From assembly GCA_021731425.1 (NCBI GenBank), contig JAKFXJ010000231.1, positions 1-25,119 on the forward strand: a stretch of DNA of 25,119 nucleotides. Reading direction: 5' to 3'. Source of the stretch: Limnohabitans sp. (lineage in GTDB: Bacteria > Pseudomonadota > Gammaproteobacteria > Burkholderiales > Burkholderiaceae_C). The translations under genes and the position numbers were made by a program. Under the pieces are notes generated by a model that ran no database searches, had not been told where the DNA came from, and worked only from the letters and a program-made list of their open reading frames with translations. Below, one piece after another: positions 7,064-14,671 of the stretch (positions are counted from its first letter, which is position 1; each line of letters begins with the position of its first letter).

Positions 7064-8392
7064 ATGAACGAAATCACCTCCCGATTTTTGCCATCAGAGG
7101 ACGCCCAGCGGCGTGAACTGCACAACGAAGTCCATGCCCGGCCCTCAGCCCGGGTGCGATTGCCTGCGTTGATTGTTTACGTTGCGGTGCTCAATGAGGG
7201 GATTTCGCGAGAGCAGGAGTTGGCGCATTTGCGGCTTTTGCCAGGTCATGCCGATTTGACCTTGGAACGGATGCAGGGTAATTTTTTGCGCTTGCGCTGT
7301 GACCACTACACCGTCAAATGGGAGCGTCACACCGAATTCACGCGTTACTCCATTGTGCAAACCCTGCCAGCGCATGCCGGTTGGGGGGAGGTCTTGCCCG
7401 AGTTGGCGGCGCATGTGGCGCCAGGAACCGACTGGCTGCGGGGATTGCCTGGCCAAACCATGGCGGCGATCCACATGGGCATGCTGCAAGTGGACATCGA
7501 CCAAGGCGATTTGATCTCGACAGCACAAGCTTGGTTGGGTGAAGGGGTGGTTTTGGCTTCGCGCATGGGCAACACCACCGAGGGCATGTCGCATTCGTGC
7601 ATCTTGACGAATTTCCGCATTGGCGACGATGGGTTTGAACGCATGTTGGTGCTGGCCCCAGAAGGCACGACCGAGGCGCGTGCGGGCCGCATTTCGCAGC
7701 GTGTGCTTGAAGTTGAAACCTACCGCCTGATGGCTTTGCGCGGCTTGCCCGTGACCAAAAACCTGTCGACCATGTTGTCGGCAGCCGAATCGCAGTTGGC
7801 CGATCTCACGGGATCGCTGGAGCGTAAGGGTGAGACTGACCAAGCGCTTCTTGATTCACTGGTGGCTTTGGCTGCCAGCATTGAGCGGGCGACTGCCGAG
7901 CATGGCTTTCGCTTTTCTGCCACGCGGGCCTACGACACCTTGGTGAGCCAGCGTTTGGTTGAGTTGCGTGAGCGACCCATTTCGGGGACACAGACTTTGG
8001 GCGAGTTCATGCAAAGGCGTTTGTCGCCCGCCATGGCCACAGTGCAGGCCACCGAAAAGCGACTGGCTTCTTTGGCCGAGCGGGTCTCGCGCACCAGCGC
8101 CTTGCTGCGCACGCGGGTGGACATCGCAACAGAAGCTCAAAACCAGATGTTGCTTGAAAAACTGACCAAAGGCCAAGCTTTGCAGCTGCGTTTGCAAAGC
8201 ACGGTGGAGGGGCTATCGATCGCGGCGATCAGTTATTACGTGGTGAGTTTGGTGTTCTATGGCGCCAAAGCGTTGAACAACTTGGGCTTGCCATTCAATC
8301 CAGAGGTGTTGGCGGGTGTGTCGATACCGTTCGTGCTTTTTGGAACATGGAAAACCGTGCAAAAGATCCATGCACGAATTCACCGCGACTAG
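7064..8392 (+). CDS. DUF3422 family membrane-anchored protein
   Basis: The 442-residue protein matches the DUF3422 family by its opening RRELHNEVHARPSARVRLPA (the NEVHARP motif at about residues 18-24) and by its C-terminal tail. A long middle region is helical and charged, with a likely coiled coil at about 310-375 (KRLASLAERVSRTSALLRTR onwards). Two membrane segments close the protein, at about 383-403 (LSIAAISYYVVSLVFYGAKA) and 415-430 (GVSIPFVLFGTWKTV). The function of the family is unknown; the layout suggests a cytosolic body held at the inner membrane. ATG 7064 fits the family start. A tiny frame MKNWP (7050-7067) overlaps this start by ATGA and might couple translation, which is speculation. 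No promoter fits between the ssb terminator and this start. Confidence 0.88.
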   Translation: MNEITSRFLPSEDAQRRELHNEVHARPSARVRLPALIVYVAVLNEGISREQELAHLRLLPGHADLTLERMQGNFLRLRCDHYTVKWERHTEFTRYSIVQTLPAHAGWGEVLPELAAHVAPGTDWLRGLPGQTMAAIHMGMLQVDIDQGDLISTAQAWLGEGVVLASRMGNTTEGMSHSCILTNFRIGDDGFERMLVLAPEGTTEARAGRISQRVLEVETYRLMALRGLPVTKNLSTMLSAAESQLADLTGSLERKGETDQALLDSLVALAASIERATAEHGFRFSATRAYDTLVSQRLVELRERPISGTQTLGEFMQRRLSPAMATVQATEKRLASLAERVSRTSALLRTRVDIATEAQNQMLLEKLTKGQALQLRLQSTVEGLSIAAISYYVVSLVFYGAKALNNLGLPFNPEVLAGVSIPFVLFGTWKTVQKIHARIHRD

Positions 8393-8493
8393 ATTGGGGC
8401 GCCTTGGATTGGGCGAGGTGCCTCAATGTCGCTGTGCTAAGCTGATTTCAAAGTCCGCCGCAGGGGGTGGCGACTGATTAAAAAGGGAAAAAA

Positions 8494-9249
8494 ATGGACC
8501 TTCAATTGACTGGAAAAACGGCGCTGGTGACGGGCGCCAGTGTGGGCATCGGACGGGGTATTGCCAAGGCATTGGCCGCCGAGGGCGTGCGCGTGGCGGT
8601 GTCAGCGCGGCGTGTGGATAAACTTAAAGAGCTGGCCGATGAGATCGTCGCAGCAGGAGGGCAGGCTCCCGTGGTCATCGAATCGGACCTGTACCACGAA
8701 GACGCCGCCAAGCGTCTGGCCGATGCGGCCTTGGCGGGCTTGGGCAGCGTGGACATTTTGATCAACAACGCTGGGGGCTCGCGCAGCTTTAAAGAGCTGC
8801 ATGTGAGCGAAGAGGCTTGGCAAGAAGCCATCACCTTGAATTTTCACCGCCCACGCCAAGTGGCCGATGCCCTGATCGATCAAATGATTGCACGCAACTG
8901 GGGTCGCATCATCAACATCACCGGAAAGAGCGAGCCCGAGCACACCAACGGTGCATTTTGTGCCAAGGCGGGCATGCACAGCTGGGCCAAAGGCTTGTCG
9001 CGCATGGTCGGAAAACATGGTGTGACGGTCAACTGTGTGCCACCCGGACGCATCCATTCAGAGCAGATCTTTCGTAACTACACCCCGGAATACCGCCAGT
9101 GGCAGTGCGATAACGAGATCCCAATGGGTCGCTACGGGGAGCCCGAGGACATGGCCAATTTGGTGACCTTTTTGGCATCACCTTTGGCCAGTTACATCAC
9201 CGGTGCCGTGATTCCGGTGGACGGCGGATTGCGCAAGTACCAATTTTGA
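8494..9249 (+). CDS. SDR family oxidoreductase with a non-canonical active site
   Basis: The 251-residue protein has the short-chain dehydrogenase Rossmann fold. It shows the cofactor loop TGASVGIG (14-21), the NNAG motif (91-94), the core strand RIINITG (138-144), and the family ending ASPLASYITGAVIPVDGG. An arginine pair after the second strand (SARR, 37-40) suggests NADP(H). The usual catalytic YxxxK is not present: the matching stretch reads NGAFCAKAG (152-160), with the Lys at 158 but Ala154 where Tyr should be and Phe155 beside it. The serine region before it is shortened. It is a single gene; the ribosome site AAGGGA lies just upstream. It faces the LysR gene at 9307. The substrate is unknown, and the chemistry may differ from classical SDRs. 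Confidence 0.88.
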   Translation: MDLQLTGKTALVTGASVGIGRGIAKALAAEGVRVAVSARRVDKLKELADEIVAAGGQAPVVIESDLYHEDAAKRLADAALAGLGSVDILINNAGGSRSFKELHVSEEAWQEAITLNFHRPRQVADALIDQMIARNWGRIINITGKSEPEHTNGAFCAKAGMHSWAKGLSRMVGKHGVTVNCVPPGRIHSEQIFRNYTPEYRQWQCDNEIPMGRYGEPEDMANLVTFLASPLASYITGAVIPVDGGLRKYQF

Positions 9250-9306
9250 TGGTGGTCAGCAAGACGCCCGACACATCCCGGGTGGCTTGTTGGAAACATC
9301 AGGCAC

Positions 9307-10239
9307 TCAAACTTTTGGAGTCAGTGGTTTTGACTTGAGTCGATTGCTTTTCAGGGCCGCGTACAGATGTTCATGAAACATGGCTGCTGCGGGACGCAGG
9401 GTCTGGCCTTGTTTGGTCAGTAAGCCCAGCTGGCGATCCATGCTTGGTCGCGTCAGAGGACGCCCCACCACATTGGGGTGATTCTCTGGCAAGGCCATGC
9501 GGGGAACCGGTGCAAGCCCGAGCCCAGCCTCCACCATGCCCAGCAAAGTGCCAATGTGGCTGACTTCAAAAGCAAAGAACGGATTCAGCCCTGCTTTTGA
9601 CATGATGTCATCCAGCAGTTGACGGTTGCCGCTGCTCCTGGCTACTGAGATCAATCGCTCAGACTCCAGCTCGCTCCAGGGGACGACCTTGCGTGAGACA
9701 AGGCGGTGGTCGGAGCGCATCGCGATCACAAACGGATCGTTGTGAATGGCTTCGAAAGCGATCTCGGGCATCAAGGTGTTCATGAAGCCGATGCCAAAGT
9801 CGGACTCCCCGGTCAGCACACTTTGTAATGTCTGATTCATCGATTCGTCGATGACACGGATACGGATCGAGGGATAGCGCTGAGAAAAGCTGCTGATCAC
9901 TGTGGGGAGAAAGTACAGCGCAGCAGAGGGCACACACGCCACAGTAACACGCCCACTGCGTGTCGTGGCGATGTCTGAGATGCCGAGCATCGCTGACTCT
10001 AGGTCATCGACTGCAGAACGCGCACGCTCCAAAAAAACGCGCCCCAGACTGGTCAATTCAACTTCTCGAGTGGTTCGATGGAACAACTTGATCCCGATAA
10101 TGCTTTCAAGCCGTTCAATCCGACGACTCAAAGCAGGGGGTGACAGATGAATGTGTTCCGCGGCTGCACGGAAACTTCCTCGCTCTGCCACCGCGACAAA
10201 GGCTTGGAGTTGTTGAAGGTCAAAATTGATGCGCGCCAT
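9307..10239 (-). CDS. LysR family transcriptional regulator, divergent from the porin gene
   Basis: The 310-residue protein has the LysR winged helix-turn-helix at residues 6-65 (LQQLQAFVAVAERGSFRAAA, then LSPPALSRRIERLE and the wing FHRTTREVELTSLG). The effector-binding domain runs from about 93 to 298 (GRVTVACVPSAALYFLP, then ESDFGIGFM and GLGLAPVPRMALP). LysR proteins sense a small molecule and usually act on the divergent neighbour; here that is the porin, 129 nt away. A LysR-type box overlaps its own start codon (10238-10252), consistent with autorepression. No clear ribosome site precedes the ATG. The effector is unknown; an aromatic or tricarboxylic acid would fit the neighbours further right. 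Confidence 0.9.
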   Translation of the reverse strand: MARINFDLQQLQAFVAVAERGSFRAAAEHIHLSPPALSRRIERLESIIGIKLFHRTTREVELTSLGRVFLERARSAVDDLESAMLGISDIATTRSGRVTVACVPSAALYFLPTVISSFSQRYPSIRIRVIDESMNQTLQSVLTGESDFGIGFMNTLMPEIAFEAIHNDPFVIAMRSDHRLVSRKVVPWSELESERLISVARSSGNRQLLDDIMSKAGLNPFFAFEVSHIGTLLGMVEAGLGLAPVPRMALPENHPNVVGRPLTRPSMDRQLGLLTKQGQTLRPAAAMFHEHLYAALKSNRLKSKPLTPKV

Positions 10240-10252
10240 GCATCAATCGTAT
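10238..10252. promoter_or_regulatory. Candidate LysR binding box (T-N11-A) at the lysR start codon
   Basis: The 15-nt segment ATGCATCAATCGTAT (minus strand ATACGATTGATGCAT) has the T-N11-A pattern with partly matching arms ATAC/GCAT. It overlaps the start codon of the LysR gene. A second dyad, GCAAT (10261-10265) and ATTGC (10281-10285), lies next to it toward the porin and could be part of the same regulatory region. The assignment rests on pattern and position only. Confidence 0.35.
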
Positions 10253-10368
10253 CAAAAGTTGCAATTTACGGAAATATGTCATTGCTGGATGATCCACGCA
10301 GACAAAGCTTTGCTCGTCCATTGAGGCAAGCCAAATCGGTCCATCTAACAGCCATAGGAGATTCCAGC

Positions 10369-11439
10369 ATGCATTTCATTCAGTCCAAGAAAAAATTATT
10401 CGCAATCAGTTTTGTTTGTGTGGCAGGCGCTGCCCAAGCCCAGGCTTCAGTCACCATGTACGGCGTGGCTGATTTGGGGGTGCGTCATGCATCGGGTTTG
10501 GACGCAGCCAATGCTGCTTCAAAAGGCAACACCAATTTCATGGGCAGCGGCATCAACACCACCAGCCGTCTGGGATTTCGGGGTGTGGAAGATTTGGGCG
10601 GTGGTTTGAAGGCCGTTTTTAATCTGGAGTCTGGTTGGAGTCTGGACACAGGCATGCCCAATTCCAAATTCTTTGACCGCGCCTCTTGGGTGGGTCTGCA
10701 AGGCAACTGGGGCTCTTTAGCCCTGGGTCGCCAGACCACGGTGTTGGCCGATGCCTTGTCCGGAACAGATCCTCTGGGCAATCGCTTTGCCGGATTCAAC
10801 CCCAACATCCAAGTGGCGGCATTGAGTGCACACAGATTGGGAGTGGAATATGGTCCTACAGGTTCTAGCTCGGGCGCCTACCGGCTGGACAATTCCATCA
10901 AATACACAGGCAGATTTGATGCATTGACCGTGCGTGCCATGCATGGATTGGGTGAGCAGGCAGGCTCTTCGAGCGCACTGTCTTCTTCGGGTGTGAGCCT
11001 TCGATATGACCGCGATGGCTACACGGCCACGTTGGCTTATGGTGATTTCAGCTCAGCGAAAAACCTCGATTTGAAAGCCTATCTGGCGGGTCTGAGTGGC
11101 AAATTTGGCAAGGGCAAACTCTTCGTCACCTACGGTGTCAATGAGGCCCAAACAACGGCTACGGCAGTGACGGAAAACTCGACACTGGGATTGGGTGCGC
11201 AATTCCCGATTTCCAGCCAGCTGAACCTGGTGGCTGCTCACTACAAGGTCGACCGTTCACGCACAGGCAGTGCTGACGACGGCTTCAATCGTATGGTGGC
11301 TTTTGCAGAGTACGCACTGAGCAAGCGTTCATTGGTGTACCTGGAAGTGGATCGTACCAACTGGAAAAACAACTACCAGGGCGCGAGTAACAAGCCATCA
11401 CCCACCGGCTTTGCTGCTGGCATCAAGCACACATTCTGA
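10369..11439 (+). CDS. Gram-negative outer-membrane porin (Burkholderiales general porin type)
   Basis: The 356-residue protein begins with a signal peptide (residues 1-24, positively charged IQSKKK, hydrophobic LFAISFVCVAGA, cleavage at AQA). The mature start QASVTMYGVADLGVRH is the classical opening of trimeric beta-barrel porins of this order. Further family marks are TSRLGFRGVEDLGGGLKAVF, the loop with DRASWVGLQGNWGSLALGRQ, and the last strand GFAAGIKHTF ending in Phe, the outer-membrane assembly signal. It forms a passive channel for small hydrophilic solutes. ATG 10369 has AGGAG 8 nt upstream and fixes the signal peptide; the frame is open further upstream but that part is not coding-like. 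It is divergent from the LysR gene and closed by a strong terminator. Confidence 0.93.
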   Translation: MHFIQSKKKLFAISFVCVAGAAQAQASVTMYGVADLGVRHASGLDAANAASKGNTNFMGSGINTTSRLGFRGVEDLGGGLKAVFNLESGWSLDTGMPNSKFFDRASWVGLQGNWGSLALGRQTTVLADALSGTDPLGNRFAGFNPNIQVAALSAHRLGVEYGPTGSSSGAYRLDNSIKYTGRFDALTVRAMHGLGEQAGSSSALSSSGVSLRYDRDGYTATLAYGDFSSAKNLDLKAYLAGLSGKFGKGKLFVTYGVNEAQTTATAVTENSTLGLGAQFPISSQLNLVAAHYKVDRSRTGSADDGFNRMVAFAEYALSKRSLVYLEVDRTNWKNNYQGASNKPSPTGFAAGIKHTF

Positions 11440-11476
11440 TGCTTGCTTCATGAGTTGAATCAGTTTCTCCAAGCTT

Positions 11477-11520
11477 GAATCCTTGGATCGCTATCCAGCG
11501 AACCAAGGGTTCTTTTTTTT
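11477..11520 (+). terminator. Strong Rho-independent terminator after the porin gene
   Basis: A 16-bp stem, GAATCCTTGGATCGCT with AGCGAACCAAGGGTTC, has one G-T pair and one mismatch and closes a 4-nt loop (ATCC, 11493-11496). Eight T residues follow directly, and another T tract lies at 11523-11528. It ends the porin transcript 38 nt after the stop codon, so the Bug gene downstream must have its own promoter. Confidence 0.93.
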
Positions 11521-11551
11521 GCTTTTTTGTTGAGTTTTTGTGTATTTATTA

Positions 11552-11583
11552 ATCAAAAAATTTTGGATTAAAAATTTTTTGAT
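11552..11583. repeat. Perfect 13-bp inverted repeat in an AT-rich leader before the Bug gene
   Basis: ATCAAAAAATTTT (11552-11564) and AAAATTTTTTGAT (11571-11583) are exact reverse complements around the 6-nt centre GGATTA. The second arm ends 20 nt before the Bug ATG. The surrounding 11513-11603 is far richer in A+T than the genes on either side. It could be an operator, an RNA hairpin in the 5' leader, or a bent-DNA promoter element; no convincing -35/-10 pair could be fixed. Confidence 0.8.
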
Positions 11584-11603
11584 AGTTTTATTGAAAGTGA
11601 ACC

Positions 11604-12560
11604 ATGATCAGAAAATCTTTTCTTGTTTTTTGCCTTGCTGGATGTGTTGCTTTGCCCTTGCTGGCTTCCAATGAAAAGCCACTGACCATTGTGGTGCCAA
11701 CGGCTGCAGGTGGTGGCAATGACGCCATGGCCAGGACCATTGGTCAAAAATTGGGGGTATTGCTCAATCGTTCGGTGATTGTGGAAAACAAAGCGGGTGC
11801 CAATGGCGCATTGGCCTCGGAATTCGTGGCTAAAGCAGTGCCCGATGGCAATACCTTGATGTTCGGCTACATCGCGACACACGCCATGAATCCGGCCTTG
11901 CAAAAATTGCGTTATGACCCGGTCAGAGACTTTGAGCCTGTGGGTTTGGTGGGTTATTCTCCAACTTTGATGGTGGTCAACCCCTCGCTCAAAGTCAAAG
12001 ATGTGAAGGACTTGGTGCGGGTTTTGAAGGAAAAACCGGACCAGTACAGCGTGGCATCGGCAGGCAACGGCACCGCGCCTCATTTTGCGGCTGAACTTTT
12101 CAAAATGTCGACACAAACCTCATTGCTCCATGTGCCTTACAAAGGTTCTGCACCGGCAGTCAATGACACCATTGGTGGACAAACACACGTCATGTTTCCC
12201 AGTTTGTTCACGGGCGTGCCTTTTGTGAAGTCGGGCCGCTTGCAAGCCTTGGCCATTGCGGGCAACAAACGCTCGGCTGTGTTGCCGGATGTGCCGACCT
12301 TGAAAGAAATGGGCGTTGATGGCGTTGAGGTGGATCAGTGGTACGCGATTTTTGCCCCTGCCAAAACACCGAAAGATGTCGTGAGCAAACTCAACCAGGC
12401 CTTGAACAAGGTGCTCAATGATCCAGAGATCATCAAAAAAATTGAAGGCCATGGTGCCGATGTTGAAACCAGTACACCTGAACAACTGGGCGAGATGGTT
12501 CGCAAGGATTTGGTGAAGTGGCGACAAGTTGTGCAGCGTGCCAAATTGCAGGCGGACTGA
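11604..12560 (+). CDS. Bug/TctC family periplasmic solute-binding protein
   Basis: The 318-residue protein is a tripartite-tricarboxylate-type (Bug) binding protein. It has a signal peptide (MIRKSFLVFCLAGCVALPLLAS, cleavage near residue 22; an LAGC at 11-14 could also be a lipobox, though the preceding hydrophobic stretch is short). The Bug marks are ITIVVPxxAGGGND (here LTIVVPTAAGGGND), then VENKAGANGALASEFVAKAVPDG, LRYDPVRDFEPVGLVG and WYAIFAPAKTPKDVV. Bug proteins capture carboxylates in the periplasm, mostly dicarboxylic, tricarboxylic or aromatic acids. No TctA/TctB membrane partners are in the window, as is usual for orphan Bug genes of this order. The stop codon is 1 nt before the next ATG, so it is co-translated with the fused protein, whose second half is its paralogue. 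Confidence 0.93.
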   Translation: MIRKSFLVFCLAGCVALPLLASNEKPLTIVVPTAAGGGNDAMARTIGQKLGVLLNRSVIVENKAGANGALASEFVAKAVPDGNTLMFGYIATHAMNPALQKLRYDPVRDFEPVGLVGYSPTLMVVNPSLKVKDVKDLVRVLKEKPDQYSVASAGNGTAPHFAAELFKMSTQTSLLHVPYKGSAPAVNDTIGGQTHVMFPSLFTGVPFVKSGRLQALAIAGNKRSAVLPDVPTLKEMGVDGVEVDQWYAIFAPAKTPKDVVSKLNQALNKVLNDPEIIKKIEGHGADVETSTPEQLGEMVRKDLVKWRQVVQRAKLQAD

Positions 12561-12561
12561 C

Positions 12562-14586
12562 ATGTCCAAAGCAAATCGTCAAATTCCTTGTGTCTTGATG
12601 CGTGCGGGCACATCCCGTGGCCCTTTTTTCCTCAAGGATTGGTTGCCATCGGATCCGTCCGCGCGTGATCAGGCCTTGATTGGTGCGATTGGCGCATCTG
12701 ACCCATTACAGCTTGACGGATTGGGTGGCAACAGCACGCTCAACAGCAAGGTGGCGATTGTTTCACTGTCCAACTTGCCGGATTGTGATTTGGATTATTT
12801 GTTTGCCCAAGTGGGTGTGGGCCACCAATCGGTGGACACCCGGCCTAACTGCGGCAATATGCTTTCCGGTGTGGCCCCTTTTGCCATCGAGCAGGGCTTG
12901 ATTGAGGCGCAAGACGGGACCACCACCGTGCGTATTCACAACGTCAACACCGGAGCCAAGATTGAGGCGACGGTGCAGACCCCGGGTGGACGTGTGACCT
13001 ATGAAGGTTCGGCACGAATTGATGGTGTGGCGGGGACAGCGGCTCCGGTCTTGTTGAATTTTTTGGACGCATGGGGCGCTGTGACCGGCCACTTGTTTCC
13101 CACAGGCCAGCGCACCGAAAGCATTGAAGGCGTCACGGTCACTTGCATTGATGCGGCCATGCCCCTGATGATCCTGCGGGCGAGCGAGTTGGGGCTCACC
13201 GGCCGTGAACGCCCTGCAGAACTCGACGCCAACGCCGCTTTGTTGGAAAAGATTGAGGTCATGCGTCTGGAGGCGGGTCGCCGCATGGGGCTGGGTGATG
13301 TGTCGGGCAGTGTGGTGCCCAAACCGGTCATCGTCAGCCCGGGTGACAGCCCGGACAGCATTGTGTCGCGCTATTTCACGCCGCATCATTGCCATTCTTC
13401 TCACGCGGTGACGGGTGCGATTGGCGTGAGCACCGCATTTGCTTTGCCTGGAACCGTGGCCTCTGGCTTGTCCCGCGCCAGTGGACGTCACTTGTTGTCG
13501 GTGGTGCACCCTCAAGGTCAAATCGACATCGATGTCGAGGTGGCGGGCGAAGGTGATGCTGCTGTGGTGCAAAAAGCCGCTCTGGTGCGTACAGCACGCA
13601 AGATCATGCAAGGCCAGTTGCATTTGCCCGATTATGTTTTCCCGCCAGAGCAGGCAGATTCGCCGGTAGCCTTGGAAACTTACCCCAGCGAGCCCATCAC
13701 CATCATCGTGCCCACCAGTGCCGGTGGAGGCAATGACACCATGGCGCGGGTCCTCTCGCGCAAGCTCGGGCCTCAACTCGGTCAGTCGATCGAGGTGGAT
13801 AACCGTGCAGGTGCCAATGGCAGTGTGGCGGCGGAATACGTGGTGGCTGCGCGGCCGGATGGCTACACCTTGATGTTTGGCTACATCGCGACCCACGGTA
13901 TCAATCCGGTCATGCAAGACCTGCGTTATGACCCGCAAGCGGACTTTGTGCCTGTCGGTTTGATTGGCCACTCGCCAAGTGTGCTGGTGGTGCGTGCTGG
14001 GCAGGGGCTGCGAACAGCCAAAGACTTGCTGGAACAGTTGCGCAGTCGACCCGAGGTGATGAACTATGCCTCGGCTGGCGAAGGCACGGTGCCGCATCTG
14101 GCTGCTGAAATCTTGCTCAAACGCCATGGTGTGGCCGCAGAGGGTGTCACACATTCGGGTGCAGCGCCCGCCTTGAACGCGTTGATGCGTGGGCAGGCCC
14201 AGTGGATGGTGCCCAGCTTGTTCAGTGCTTTGCCCTACCTCAAGTCAGGCAAGCTGGTGGCGCTCGCTGTGGCAGGGCAGGAGCGCTTGCCCTCATGGCC
14301 AGAATTGCCCACCTTCAGCGAGCTGGGTCTGAACGAGTTGGACTTGACCCAGTGGTACGGTCTGTTTGCACCCGCGGGTACGCCGTCTGCGGTGGTGAGC
14401 AGTTTGAACAGTGCCTTGAACAAGGTATTGCTCGACCCAGAGACCGTGGCACGTCTGCTGGACGATGGTGTGCAAGTTCAGCCCAGCTCGCCACAACAAC
14501 TGGGATGGCACGTCAAATCTCAATTGCAGCACTGGGCCCAAGTGACACAAGAGTTTCGATTGACTGAGCCAGTTGAATTGGTGTGA
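12562..14586 (+). CDS. Fusion: PrpF/4-oxalomesaconate tautomerase-like enzyme joined to a Bug solute-binding domain
   Basis: The 674-residue protein has two parts. Residues 1-360 form a PrpF-superfamily isomerase: IPCVLMRAGTSRGPFF (8-23), LDGLGGNSTLNSKVAIVS (51-68), PNCGNMLSGVAPFAIEQG (95-112) and HHCHSSHAVTGAIGVSTA (275-292). It resembles GalD-type 4-oxalomesaconate tautomerases more than PrpF aconitate isomerases, by memory of the families. After a short linker (about 361-377, PPEQADSPVALETYPSE), residues 378-668 form a complete Bug domain: ITIIVPTSAGGGNDTMAR, DNRAGANGSVAAEYVVA, LMFGYIATHGINP, LRYDPQADFVPVGLIGHSP, WYGLFAPAGTPSAVV. No signal peptide is present at either the protein start or the junction, so the Bug domain should stay in the cytoplasm. 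The domain closely resembles the secreted Bug protein encoded just upstream. Possible roles are substrate retention, sensing or a structural tail; all are inference. ATG 12562 follows the upstream TGA after one base. Confidence 0.9.
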   Translation: MSKANRQIPCVLMRAGTSRGPFFLKDWLPSDPSARDQALIGAIGASDPLQLDGLGGNSTLNSKVAIVSLSNLPDCDLDYLFAQVGVGHQSVDTRPNCGNMLSGVAPFAIEQGLIEAQDGTTTVRIHNVNTGAKIEATVQTPGGRVTYEGSARIDGVAGTAAPVLLNFLDAWGAVTGHLFPTGQRTESIEGVTVTCIDAAMPLMILRASELGLTGRERPAELDANAALLEKIEVMRLEAGRRMGLGDVSGSVVPKPVIVSPGDSPDSIVSRYFTPHHCHSSHAVTGAIGVSTAFALPGTVASGLSRASGRHLLSVVHPQGQIDIDVEVAGEGDAAVVQKAALVRTARKIMQGQLHLPDYVFPPEQADSPVALETYPSEPITIIVPTSAGGGNDTMARVLSRKLGPQLGQSIEVDNRAGANGSVAAEYVVAARPDGYTLMFGYIATHGINPVMQDLRYDPQADFVPVGLIGHSPSVLVVRAGQGLRTAKDLLEQLRSRPEVMNYASAGEGTVPHLAAEILLKRHGVAAEGVTHSGAAPALNALMRGQAQWMVPSLFSALPYLKSGKLVALAVAGQERLPSWPELPTFSELGLNELDLTQWYGLFAPAGTPSAVVSSLNSALNKVLLDPETVARLLDDGVQVQPSSPQQLGWHVKSQLQHWAQVTQEFRLTEPVELV

Positions 14587-14671
14587 GGGCCTCGGTGTCC
14601 TCATAGTGGGGATGCCTGCAGGCTCACAAGCGTTTCGGACCACAATACAGGCCATTTGATCCGTCACGCTT

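Noticed and set aside
8398..8425. Hairpin after the DUF3422 gene (GGGGCGCCT / AGGTGCCTC) as a terminator
   Set aside because: The stem has two imperfect pairs, an 11-nt loop and no T tract.
12763..14154. 463-codon open frame on the minus strand opposite the fusion gene
   Set aside because: It has no recognisable domain, is rich in His, Arg and Gln as expected for a shadow of GC-rich coding DNA, and lies fully inside a well-supported gene.
14614..14623. 10-bp palindrome GCCTGCAGGC before the second lysR gene
   Set aside because: Short GC-rich palindromes of this size are expected by chance; it has no T-N11-A pattern and no partner.
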